Below, piece by piece: positions 53,101 to 64,000 of a stretch of DNA of 64,000 nucleotides. The position numbers and the translations under genes are program-made. Each line of letters begins with the position of its first letter. Position 1 is the first letter of the stretch. Below the pieces are notes generated by a model, which made no database searches, was not told the origin of the DNA, and was given only the letters and a program-made list of their open reading frames with translations. Source of the DNA: Anoplopoma fimbria (taxonomy: Eukaryota; Chordata; Actinopteri; Perciformes; Anoplopomatidae); NCBI RefSeq assembly GCF_027596085.1, contig NC_072453.1, positions 5,124,448 through 5,188,447 on the forward strand, given 5' to 3'.

Positions 53101-56061
53101 TCTGTTGACTCCCCTCAACCTAGAGAGAAACCACAAGAAACACATCCATAGAAATGGAGCAAGAGCATTTATAAAAAATATATTTGCAATCTTTTTTTAT
53201 AACTTTTCATCATGATTTAATTTAAACATTACAAATAATTTCCTCATTTCTTGTTTTTTTTACTCTGCTTGTTGAATTTTGCAGAGAGGAGCTGAAATTA
53301 GTACAAAAAGAGGCTAAACATTGATTTTCTACATTAAAAACGTTTCACCTTTGCATTGACGTTGATGCCGTGCTCAAGGAGGAGCCGTAGACAGGCCTCT
53401 GCTTGCCTACGCATGCCAATTACAGCATTCTGGAACTTTGAGCTTGACTTTGTAGTAGTTAGGATTCTCGGCCAACTGGCTATCACCAAATGCAGAGGGG
53501 TTCGACCGAGCCGGTCCCTGTGACAGAGGTAGAGATGGAGAAACTGGTGGGACAAGGGACACGTGTGTCAGTGTGTCATCACTTTATTTCAACAACTTCA
53601 GCTAAGTTATTGAATTTGTATTCTATCAGAGGCTTATACCACAAGAAAAACAAGCTCATGTAAGACTGTAGTATAGTTAGGCGAGGTGTTAGTTGTTAGT
53701 TTGTGTGTCTGTTTCCTTGTCCGGGTTTGAGTTGGTCCTGACCTCATTTCAGGGTCCGCCCCTGCTGACAGCAGGCTCTGCATGCTCTTCACTCTTCTGT
53801 AAGAGGCAGCCAGATGAAGGGGAAGAGTAGCAAGGCCCTGAGGCAAGACAAGACAAGACAAGACAAACTGGAAAACTAGAGAATACAAATATGTTGCAGT
53901 CTTAACACTGAAAGAATGTTCTCTTACTTTACTTTTAATTTCATTAATTGAATGATCACATCAGAGCATAAACACGTAACAATTGATAGCAGTCATTGAG
54001 CTGTCTATATGCGTCATCATTTTTTATATGATATAATTATGATATAATTACATATAAGATGCTGTTTTTCTGTCCATGTGACACTGTCCACACTTACATT
54101 TAACATGTTTCAATTCTAACAAGTAATATAAAAAAATGTCAATGATGATTGATGATATACCTTCCACAGAACTTCCCCGGGTGAACCGCCTTGTGTTTCG
54201 ATAAGAAAGTTGCTCCCATACTTTTTTGACATGTCCTCTATACGTCCCAAGTCTTCATCGATAATTGCAGTATAGAATTCGTTGTTGGGAAACTTGACAA
54301 TGTTACTGCTCCTGTCCTCATGTTCTTTGCTCTCCTCCAACATGACCAGGCATTGCAGCTTCACTGCTGTCTGTGCTATAAGTCTTTCAGGAGGTGTGTG
54401 GCTGTTGAAAGCTGGTTATTCTGGTTTGTTCAAACAAGCACATATTTATCAGTTAATTTAGCTAAAGACAAAATGCTACTTCTGTTTCCTGTATTTGGTG
54501 TTTTTGGTCACATGATTTCATCATGTCCGTTTGAGAGTACATTTGATGTCTTCCTGTTACAGCTGATAACTTTGTGTTGCGCACATTGCCAATAATGACG
54601 ACTGGAGACATCCTTCTGGCTAGTTTATAGGTTTTTCCATGCTTGTTGCACTTATTTTACTTTGAGGAAAGCACTGAATTTTTTACCTTGCAAAAGCTTA
54701 AAACTTTGCAATATAAGTTCAGTATTTACAAATTTCAGTTGTATTGAGTTATGTGATATGAAGCAGCTAGAGGTTTCATCATCATCATCTCTCCTTTTAA
54801 CAAAGGCTTCTGAGAGCCCTAAAATTGTTTATTCACTTATTATCAGTATCTTTACACCCACTAACATATCACATAAAACTAATTGTAATGTGTATTTTTC
54901 CACAGCCCAGGAACATTTTCCTCCATGGTATTGACTGCCATGTTCGGATTGGGGACTTTGGTTTGGCCTGTAGGGATATAATAATGGATGGCCGTAAAAG
55001 CACCATGTCTCCCAGCAGTGGTAATAATGCACCTCTCAGCTTGTTTTATTTTCATGACAGTACCTCACAGAATCACCAGTAGATGGCGCCATGTGCTTTA
55101 AAGTCACATCTCTGGTGTATTTTGCAGATTCCTCACATACTACAGGTGTTGGCACATTTGTGTATGCTGCTCCAGAACAACTGAAGGGCTCCCATTATGA
55201 TTCAAAGGTAAACATATTAATAGTATGACAAATAAATATATATTAATTCAGAATACATTCTTCATGAAATTGACACGTTTCCGTTCTATACTTTTTATCA
55301 TTTATCACCTTTCAACTCATCATCATCATCTCTATGACTTTTCAACAACTTTATTTGTAATATTGTTGCTCTCCCAGTCAGACATGTACAGCATCGGAGT
55401 GCTGGCTCTCGAGCTATTCCAGCCCTTTGGGACAGAGATGGAGCGGGTCCGGACCCTTGGGGACCTGAGAGAGGGGAAAATCCCAGACTCGTTCTGTCTG
55501 AGATGGCCGGTCCTGACGAAGTTCATCATGAACCTGACGAATAAGGAGCCTAGTGTTCGTCCCACAGCTCGCCAGCTTCTACAGAGTGAACTCTTCTGCA
55601 GTAAAGACATAGTATGTTTGGATAAATGGATACATATAGCTCCAAAAAAGGGCATTAGAACCCTGATGACTTTTGAGCTATAAATAAAAAAATGATTATT
55701 AATAATTATTTTATATTACTGATCTAAACTCTTCAAAGTGTGTAACTGTGTGGGATCGAATGTCAGTTCCATGATTACTTGTCGTGTGCAGCTTTTGTTA
55801 TTCTGCATGTGTTGCTTTGCTGCATGTGTCACCAGAAAGTGATTTCTGTTGGCTCCAACAAGGCTTATAACACATCTGAAGTACAGTTCCTAATAATAAT
55901 TGACAACAAAGTTTAACCTTTTTTTCCCTCTTCAGGTGATCCATAGTTTACAGAGAAGGGTTGAAGAGCAGGAGGAAGAGCTCATTCAGCTGAGGAGACA
56001 GATCAGTCGGCTTCAGAGCTCCGAAGACACACTTAATTTCTCTGAGTCTGACAGGACCTAA
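47125..56061 (+). CDS. eif2ak1: Haem-regulated eIF2-alpha kinase, HRI
   Basis: Cytosolic Ser/Thr kinase that phosphorylates eIF2-alpha when haem is low or mitochondria are stressed. Exons: 47125-47296, 49063-49122 (60 nt, possible cassette), 49336-49503, 49648-49784, 49953-49996, 50100-50199, 50311-50391, 50486-50579, 50715-50763, 51177-51558, 51703-51811, 51931-52037, 54906-55020, 55128-55207, 55378-55611, 55936-56061. This gives 685 residues, or 665 without the cassette (human 630). The kinase is complete: G-loop LGKGSYGNV, Lys240 in YAVKK, H497-RD-LK/PRN catalytic loop, D518FG, APE. The kinase insert is mostly the 382-nt exon. The Cys-Pro haem motif (C466-P467) is present; the N-terminal pair that is His-His in mammals reads Gln-His (160-161). 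A coiled coil ends the protein. An intron holding ankrd61 splits the catalytic loop between HRDLK and PRN. Confidence 0.96.
47655..47945 (-). mobile_element. Probable 3' end of a non-LTR retrotransposon
   Basis: Begins with AAGATAAGATAAGAT repeats, then 'cctttattagtcccgcagtg'. I know this combination as a frequent teleost retroposon end. The element reads on the minus strand if the GATAAGA repeats are its tail. It sits in eif2ak1 intron 1. I do not assign the family. Confidence 0.55.
52057..52062 (-). terminator. Poly(A) signal, ankrd61
   Basis: AATAAA on the minus strand about 85 nt after the ankrd61 stop codon and only 20 nt from the eif2ak1 splice donor at 52038. Cleavage 10-30 nt further on would fall on or beside that donor. 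Confidence 0.5.
52145..54343 (-). CDS. ankrd61: Ankyrin repeat domain protein 61, nested in eif2ak1
   Basis: Ankyrin-repeat protein of unknown biochemical role. Five coding exons in transcript order: 54343-54161, 53837-53743, 53517-53349, 53119-52922, 52762-52145. All junctions are in phase and give 420 residues, close to what I recall for the human protein (about 418). Ankyrin signatures follow one another: [77 protein letters not shown] and [20 protein letters not shown]. The C-terminus has no recognised domain. There is no signal peptide or membrane helix. The whole gene lies antisense within one eif2ak1 intron (52038-54905). The ATG at 54343 is the first in-frame ATG; the frame is open further upstream without one close by. 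Confidence 0.93.
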
Positions 56062-56240
56062 GCCTTAAAGGGTCTAAGCCCTCCACAGACTGTCAAAACT
56101 TGATTTATTCAAATACTGCTGTACTATGTTTTGGTGACTTGGTACAAGTGGTAGAGCGTGTGTGTGTGTGTGTTAGCATATGAATGTGTCTTGTACACTG
56201 GGATGTAAGGATTCAATTATTTATCTTCATTCAGCTGTTT

Positions 56241-56246
56241 AATAAA
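56241..56246 (+). terminator. Poly(A) signal, eif2ak1
   Basis: AATAAA 180 nt after the stop codon. A short GT repeat near 56157-56171 lies within the 3' UTR. Confidence 0.75.
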
Positions 56247-56249
56247 ACC

Positions 56250-57835
56250 TACTTCTGCTACATCTTGTTGGATGTATGAGAAGCAATATGTGATTATTGA
56301 TTATTTGAGATGTTGCTTTGAAAGTAGTACACTTATTACAAATTGGAAAAAATGACCTATAGGCAGGATTCACAATGTGTTTTATGATATTGTGCAGCAA
56401 TAGCCCATTTTCATCAAATTGAAAACCATTTGTGGAAACAATTAGCATTCCAATTTAGATTTTTATGGGGATATGGGCATGTGTATTTCCATGCATGGAT
56501 ATTCAAACAGTATTTTTGTTCTCTCACCTGTACATGTGGTTGATGCTAGCTGTAAGGTTAAATTACTGGTCACAGGGAATGCACTCTGTTTTATTATGAA
56601 AACTTTTAAAAGTGTCAATACTGTGGGTACTGTTATTAATATAACAATATGTGCTGTCAATTTGGTCTGCTTAAAGCAAATTATTTTTCTAAAACCACTC
56701 ATAGTATATTTATGGGCGTAATGCACGTAATGCTGGTTGTACATTATGTACACAAAGGTCAGGAGAGTATTCATGCGACGGATCTTCCCGAAACACGTTC
56801 CTCTCAGAGAAACGGCCGTATGAACCAATCAGATGCCTCGTTTCATCGAAGGTACCCGGATGTACCCGTGGGGCAATTAGCTACGTCATTGTTCACCGCC
56901 GGACACCCGCTGGAAATAAGGAATGGATTTACAACCACTATTAACGTATTCATAACAGATTCCAGGTGAGCGTGTTGTTGATTTTACGATTGAGTGGCAT
57001 TTGATCTGTGCAGCCGTCATATTTTCGCGGGCCTGAGTCTGTGATATGCGTAGTAGTAGCCTTACACCGGTCCTCTGTCTCTCTCTGTCATGTCGGAGAG
57101 AGCCGCGCAGTGAGCACACACCACCGCCGGTGTCGAGCCCCTCCTTTCTCGGCTAGATAGACGTGCCGTTCCCCGGGCCCACGCACTCTTTATCAAATGT
57201 ACTTCGAAGTGGACACATAAAACTGCTCTTTTACGTGTATTGTGTACGGTTACTTTATTATCCGCCATGTCAGTCAGCCACCATCGTGCCGAGCTAGCTA
57301 GCACCGCTAGCATCAATACTGGCGCACGACGGAAGCTAACGTCGGAGTGTTACGTTAGCCGTTTCCATGGCGTCCCTGCCGTCTGGAGCCTCCCGCTCTC
57401 CACCGGTCCTTCTGTCCCGGCCATCGACAAGAAAAGTGAGCTTTGAGTCGGCGCCCTGTCTCCCAGACGGACTAGCGGAGCAGCAGTGCGTGTTTGGTGC
57501 GGTTTAGCGACGCTGCGTGTTAAAGGCCTATCAGCCGTCTGGTAGCCAGCGAGAGCCAGTCTGCCGGGGCAGGTGGGAGGGAACAGCTGTTATTGTCAGC
57601 GTGCTTCCGACGAGGACGTTTCCTCTGAGGGGGTTTGAGCTAACGTGTTTAACGTCCACTCAGTCACTTGAGCAGGATTTGGTCGATTTGAACACATTAA
57701 AAATCAAGTGAATGTCTTGCCAGTGTTTTCTGACGTTTGTTTTAAATGAAACATTGCAAAAGTCCCTTTAGTTTGCTATCACCAAGGGCCAAAGTCAAGC
57801 CACTGTGGCATCTTGTGTGTTTATTTATATATATG

Positions 57836-57874
<39 letters not shown>

Positions 57875-58120
57875 TTCCCGCGCGAAATCTAGGAAGATAA
57901 TTTAGTCATAATATCCAGTGTTATATCTTATAATAACATGTGACCAGAATATGATTGGTTGTAATCTCATTGTACCCTAATAAGTTGTGGGCCACACACA
58001 CACACGGATAAGTCTACATGTAAAGCAACAACAAAAATGAAGAACACAAAACCTTGAACTTAATCTGTATTTTTATCAGCCATAAAGTTGTGTAACTCTG
58101 TGTTTCTGCCCCACGTACAG
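56250..58120. other. Intergenic region and CpG-rich usp42 promoter
   Basis: 56250-57000 shows nothing that I can name. From about 57050 to 57650 the sequence is rich in CpG and lacks an obvious TATA box, as expected for the promoter and noncoding first exon of usp42; I cannot fix the start site or first donor. A (GT)n microsatellite lies at 57842-57872. Confidence 0.5.
57842..57872. repeat. (GT)n microsatellite
   Basis: About 15 GT units in the first intron or upstream region of usp42. Confidence 0.9.
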
Positions 58121-58129
58121 CAATGAACA

Positions 58130-61100
58130 ATGACCATAGTTGACAGATCTTCAGAAAAGTCTGACCACGAGTCAGTCGGGTGTAAGCGTTCTCCCTTCAC
58201 CAGTGGAGACGTTGGGATGGACGGTGGCTGTTCCAGCAGCTGGGCAATGGGTCCTACCATGTCCAGCGACTCTCCAAGGCTGAAGGCTGCAGGAGGCTGC
58301 CTGGGCCCAACGCCTGGAGCTGCAGTCTACAACAGCACACCCTCCTCTGTGGAACGGCCCAAGGAGCAAGGTAGCAACGAGGGCTTTCATCATGTTTTTA
58401 ATGCGCGTGTCTTGAAAGCTGGGTGGAAACTATACACCATACCTTTATTTGTCCCTCATATGGAAGAGTTGTCTCACCTATGCCTTCAAGCAGTACAATT
58501 TGACATGAATTTGACACATATACCAATAGTCAATATTTTCGTTCCCATATTGGAAATGCGGATATACACATACACGAACAATACCAAGCTGCGCTAATGA
58601 AGCTTTGGTATTTCCTACTAAGGGAGTGTGGCACAACTGGTTTTGTGGGTGTATTGTTGCTACTTCCACTCTACTTTCGTTTATCCAGTTACATAACAAA
58701 GCCAGTTTTACAGTGAGAACATGATCAGTCTCTTGTGCTTGTGACGCTATTGGTGTTTTGATATAAAGAGCAGCAACCTGACAAGTTTAACAGAAGAGAA
58801 ACTCTGTCTTTTCTTTTGTCCTTCAGCGTCTTTTACAGACTCTGTATTCAGGATCACATTATGTATCTCCTAATACTGATAGCTATGATTGTCCTGAAGC
58901 TTCTTTTCCATGTGCCAGTGTGTACTTACATAGAGTACGTAGCATATATACAAATACATGTTTATGTCCGGGACCTTGTTAATTCATTGAATTTAACTTT
59001 AGTAATAATGTTGGCTCTGTGTGTACAGTGATGAGCAGTGGTGATGGCATCGACTCGCCCCAGAAGGTCCTCTTTCCTCCAGAGCGGCTCAACCTAAAGT
59101 GGACACAGGTTCACCGCATTGGTGCGGGCCTGCAGAACATGGGGAACACCTGCTTTCTCAACTCAGCCCTGCAGTGTCTCACCTACACCCCTCCCTTTAC
59201 CAACTTTCTGCTGACACGAGAGCACACCAAGACGTGTAAGCTAGTGTTTGATGATGGTTCTTTGGACCATGGAAGTTCTTGCGCAATTGTACAGTCCTGC
59301 AGTAATTATCACATCTATCTTGTATCTATGAGCTGGCTTCTTGTCTAATTCATGTCTTACTCATCAATGTTTGGTCCATCTGTCCCTGCTGCAGGTCACG
59401 AGCCTGGGTTCTGTATGATGTGCACCATGCAAAACCACATCATTCAGGTTTTTGCAAACTCTGGGAATGTCATTAAGCCCATTGGTGTGCTCAATGAGCT
59501 TAAAAGTAAGTGGTGGTCTGTGGAGTAAAACACTGAAATCGGGCCCTTTGACAAAATGTTTACCTGAAATGAATGACAGGAGGCGCTGTCTGGCTGTTTA
59601 CTTTTTTTTATTTTTGGAGGGAAACTTATCGCGGGTGTTTGTTATGTGCCGTTAAAGTAATTTTGAACTAAACATCCATGTGCAAGTGTGATATCATATT
59701 GCAATTTGTTACATATTTTACTGTTTTGTGTTTTTCCCCTCTCAGGGATTGCTAAGCACTTCCGCTATGGAAGCCAGGAGGATGCCCATGAGTTCCTGCG
59801 GTACACAGTGGATGCTATGCAAAAGTCCTGCTTACCTGGAACCAAGTAAGTTTCTTACACTTCCAAAACCGTACACAGCTTCGGATAATTCGTTTTTTAG
59901 GAAGGGAAGTATTACTGTATTCTATGTTTTCTGTATTGTGCTGATACATTGAATATTCTGCAAAGGCTAAATCTAGCATAAGAGCTATACAACGTTGAAG
60001 TATTCATGTTTTTCTACTGAAATGTGTAGAGCCATTGCCAAGTAGGTTATGTACACATTCAAAGCTTACATGCATGTTTAATAGATACCCTGGGCTCTCC
60101 ATTGTGGCTCTCAGGGGATTGAGAATGATTTTAGGAACCTCAAGTATCAAGTCAATTCTTATTCTGTAATAACAGGTGGCCTCTCATCTAATTACTCGTG
60201 CTCTAATTCATCCCTTTCTCGCTCCTGCTCTTTCAGCAGCAATATGTTGTGACTTGACAGTGCAAAATACTGTAAAAATATTTTTTTTCTCTTCTCCAGT
60301 ATAACCTGAATTTTTTTGTTGTTGTTGTTTGTTGGATTAACAAGGCAACCAGTCAGTTATGCCATTACCCTTATGCTTGTTTTTCATCCTCATATTTATC
60401 CTTGTGACAGATTGGACAGGCAAACGCAGGCAACCACTTTCATCCATCAAGTATTTGGCGGGTATCTAAGGTCCAGAGGTACGTTAGAAGTGTTTATTTA
60501 GTTTTTTGGATTTGATTCTTCTACATCAAGTCTCTTTTGATTTGTTTTACAGCTTTCCTGGACTACTAAATAATCACTGTTTTTTTTTTTTCTTTTACAG
60601 TTAAATGTTTAAACTGCAAAGCAGTCTCTGATACATTTGACCCTTTTCTAGATATAACGCTGGAAATTAAGGTAAAGAAAAAATCACATGTGGATCTGAT
60701 ATGACTGTTTTGCGTGTGACTGCATAACAATTAGTCCTGTCTCGATAATTACTTTTGTTAGACAATATATTGTCTCAGGAATAATAAGAAAACAATATTA
60801 TTGTCATTTTAAGACAATCAATGCGACTGAAATAATTACGATACAATAGCATAATAAAGCAAGTACACCCTTTCAAAGATAAATTATTTTCTAATCCTAA
60901 GAATATTTAGACTCATGGAATATGAGAAAAATATAAAAAATATTCTTAATAAAAAAGGAAAAAAAAGAAAATACACAACCAAAAAAAACTAATTTGACTG
61001 TTGGGCTCTCTTAACAAAAATAAACATTGTTTGCACAATGCGGTCAATAGGCAATGGCGGGGTCAGCAAAAATGATCCAGGTCATGTCCCTATAACGTAT

Positions 61101-64000
61101 GATGAGTCGTTGATGTAATTATCGTGACAGGCATAGTAACAAATCAATTAGTTCAGTTGTTTTTTGTTTTGTTTTTTTGCAACATTCTTACGAACGGTAC
61201 TAAAACCCATTTTTCTCTCCATGCAGACAGCTCCCAGTGTCTCCAAGGCTCTGGAGCAGTTTGTCAAGCCAGAACAGCTGGATGGAGAAAACGCCTACAA
61301 ATGCACCAAGTGAGTCATTTTACAGACTAAAGGAATTTAGAAAACATGACAAGAAAGAGCTAGGGTTTTATTTGCTTATTTGTATGCGTTTGACAGCTAA
61401 CTGACTGAACATTACTTTCCCTCAGGTGCAAAAAAATGGTCACAGCCTCAAAGAGATTTACCATCCACCGCAATTCAAATGTGCTCACCCTCTCACTCAA
61501 ACGCTTTGCAAACTTCAGTGGAGGCAAAATCACAAAGGTACCATGACATGTGTGGACTATAATATCAAGAACATGATATGTTATGATTAATTGAAAATAC
61601 TCAGCTGTTGTTTGGTCATCAGGATGTGAAATATCCAGAGTACCTGGACCTGCGGCCCTTCATGTCTCAGTCTCAAGGGGAGCCCCAGGTCTACGGGCTG
61701 TATGCTGTGCTGGTCCACTCTGGATTCAGCTGCCATGCTGGACACTACTTCTGCTATATTAAGGTACTGGCACCGCTACGGACCTTTGGTCTAATCTATC
61801 AGGGCACTACTGTTGTCAAGTACACATGCACACATTTGTCTCACCATAACAGTTTAACGAAGAGTTCCTACAAAAACTCTTGCTCCTGGCAGTCTGAAGT
61901 CTTGACTTTTAAAAATGTTTAAAAATGTCAAATTTTTCTTGCATACAAGTAGATTAACATATAATTATTCTATTAAAATATGCATGTAAACACATTGATA
62001 CATTATTATATTTGTTCTTGACAGTCAAAAGCTCTCAACTTTTATTATATTCAACAGTTTAAAATAAATGTAAGTGGAAGATGTGTAACAATGAGGATTC
62101 TGTTTAGAAAGTATGTTAATACCTACCAACTCTTCTGTTGTGTTTCCCAGGCAAGCAATGGTCAGTGGTATCAGATGAACGACTCCTCTGTGTCTGTCAG
62201 TGACATCAGGTCTGTTCTAAACCAGCAGGCCTATGTCCTTTTCTACATCAAGTGAGTAAACTATTATTTTGAATGAAACTCTGAAGAGATTAAAGTCTCA
62301 AAACCTTTTCATATGAACCCTCCCACTCATTTAAAATGTTCCATATTGCTAATGTCCTATTCTAGGTCCGGTGATGGGAAGAAAACAGGGGACTACAGCC
62401 ACATGAGCCATAACCCAGGCACCCCTGGTCAGTCATCTCCACGACCGGTGGTGATTCCACGCATCAACACCACCGTCCACCACAACAATGTTGGCTTCAT
62501 AGGTCCACAGCTGCCACCACACCTGACCAAGGTACTGCAGTCTTGCTAACATTTACATTCTGGTGATCACTCTTTTTTTTGAATGTTATAAGAAATATAT
62601 ACAATGTTTGACCTAGACGCTCTAAAAACGTCCTTGTGTCCTTTTTGTTTCCTCCTCAGCGCACTCTCCACGTTAATGGGAATGGATCTCTGAGGGACTA
62701 TCCCACCAGCTCCAAGCCCAGCACCAGCAGCAGCGTTGTGGGAAAACCGAGCCATGGACTGGCCTCTTCCTCTTCTTCCATCTCCCACTCAATCAGCCGG
62801 CCCACTATGATCCCAGACCACGACAAGCGCCAGAAGCTTTCCTTCTTCATTGGTCAAGGCAAACAGAACCGCCCGTCCTCATCCTCCTCGTCCTCTTACA
62901 GCCAGCCGTCCTCTGCCAGCAGCAGCAGCAGCAGCAGCAGCTGCTCCTCCTCCAGCTCTTTATCCTCCTCACAGTCTACCTCAGACGTTCGCTTTGTTCC
63001 ACGTCAGCTTAACCACGGTAACGGCATGTCACGCAGTAATGGGGATCACCACACAGGAGTGAATGGAGCGTCATTCCTGGTGCCGTACGGCCAAGAGTCT
63101 TCAGAGGAATCAGACCAGGAGAACTGTGGCACTTCGGATAAGGGCTGTTTGGCCAAGTCTCACCTTAATGGAAACAAGAGAACGGGAGACGTCTTTGATC
63201 ATTCTACTCAAGCCACCAACGGACAGTCAGGAGCACACCACAACGGTAACGGATTAAATGGACCAACCAATGGTGTCTCGAAATCCAGTCAAAATGGGCA
63301 CCATTATGAACACCACAAAGTGAACGGACACAACACCCCTGAAAAAGTAAATTATATGCTTTGTCTTTATGTTTTTTCTTCATAGTATATTGATAACCTA
63401 ATGAACAGTTGTTTTATGTCTAAATTGCTATATTATAAATGATTCATGGCTTGTTTTTGCTGCTCAGGTCTCCGGCAGTAATCAAGGAAGTTCATCCTCT
63501 GTGACTACTGTTGCTGCTAATGGATTTAACAGTGACCATAGTCAAACAAGGTAAGATTAGCACTCTTAAACTCAACTGGAAAAGTGATTACTCTGTCAAC
63601 CACATATTAAGAGTTAAATTTTTCTTTTTTAATTTGATCACATCTTCACAGTAAACACAGACATTGAACCCCAAAGGTATAATAATACAAAGCAATATTT
63701 AAATGCTTCATATTTTGTTTGTTTCTACAGCAAAGAGGCAGATAATTCTGCCTCATCCCAGGCCAGTTCTTCTCAGAGCATCCATCCTGCTGCCAGTGAA
63801 GACCGGCTCCTCTCCACTCCTGACACAAGGGCTAAGAATGTGTCTGATCCCCTGCCTCAGCATACAGCATCCTCCGCTGTCAGCTCTCCACCCTCAGCTA
63901 CTGTAACAAAGACCCATATTGTCTCATCTAAAGAATCTGCTTCCTCCTCTGCTCAGCTTTGCAACCCTACGGCCTTATCTATCCCGCCAGACTGCACCAA
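58130..64000 (+). CDS. usp42: Ubiquitin carboxyl-terminal hydrolase 42, 3' end beyond the window
   Basis: Nuclear cysteine protease of the USP family that removes ubiquitin; known targets of the family member include p53 and histone H2B. Fourteen exons visible: 58130-58370, 59029-59235, 59395-59505, 59746-59845, 60411-60478, 60601-60671, 61227-61309, 61426-61537, 61623-61763, 62151-62251, 62366-62531, 62660-63346, 63468-63550, 63731-64000 (open at the edge). The Cys box [18 protein letters not shown] has catalytic C122. The zinc-ribbon pairs are CLNC and CTKC. The His box [11 protein letters not shown] has H372 and is followed by N388/D389. The start MTIVD matches the family. After the catalytic domain the protein is Ser-rich and disordered, with long Ser runs near residues 539-575. 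The first ATG of its exon (58123) opens a six-codon frame that overlaps the true start. Confidence 0.96.

Noticed and set aside
54344..54364. Longer ankrd61 N-terminus starting at 54364
   Set aside because: The codon is GTG; the first in-frame ATG is at 54343.

Overview
The window is a piece of a bony fish nuclear chromosome, most likely a spiny-rayed (acanthomorph) teleost; I do not assign a species. The reasons are multi-exon genes with GT/AG introns, an array of beta-parvalbumin genes of the fish muscle/allergen type, long CA microsatellites, and SINE and L2-type retroposon fragments of the kind common in teleosts. I rebuilt ten protein-coding genes by joining exons in frame. Nine appear complete and the last runs off the right edge.

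Layout. 1-3.2 kb is intergenic. Three parvalbumin genes lie head-to-tail on the + strand at 3.2-5.1, 9.0-10.4 and 14.1-15.8 kb, all with the same coding-exon plan (61/133/110/26-29 nt). Then come ccz1 (+, 18.3-26.8 kb), dlgap5/HURP (+, 29.1-34.1 kb), rsph10b (-, 34.9-40.4 kb), pms2 (-, 40.7-46.3 kb), eif2ak1/HRI (+, 47.1-56.1 kb) with ankrd61 (-, 52.1-54.3 kb) nested in one of its introns, and usp42 (+, 58.1 kb to the edge, incomplete). Spaces between genes hold retroposon remnants, microsatellites and promoter-like sequence.

Context. From memory, human 7p22.1 carries OCM (oncomodulin), CCZ1, RSPH10B, PMS2, AIMP2, EIF2AK1, ANKRD61 and USP42 together, so this is an old conserved vertebrate block. 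The differences visible here are a small parvalbumin expansion, dlgap5 sitting between ccz1 and rsph10b, no AIMP2 between pms2 and eif2ak1, and eif2ak1 pointing away from pms2.

The genes do not form one pathway: calcium buffering (parvalbumins), Rab7 activation on late endosomes (Ccz1), mitotic spindle (Hurp), motile cilia (Rsph10b), mismatch repair (Pms2), haem/stress translation control (Hri) and deubiquitination (Usp42). I found no evidence of a new multi-gene system. The most interesting points are local: a PIP-box-like motif in the Pms2 linker, a changed haem-ligand site and an extra 60-nt exon in Hri, an ankrd61 poly(A) signal beside the splice donor of its host gene, an orphan TATA/first-exon unit in the parvalbumin array, and a SINE and an L2 element in the same window sharing one 3' tail.
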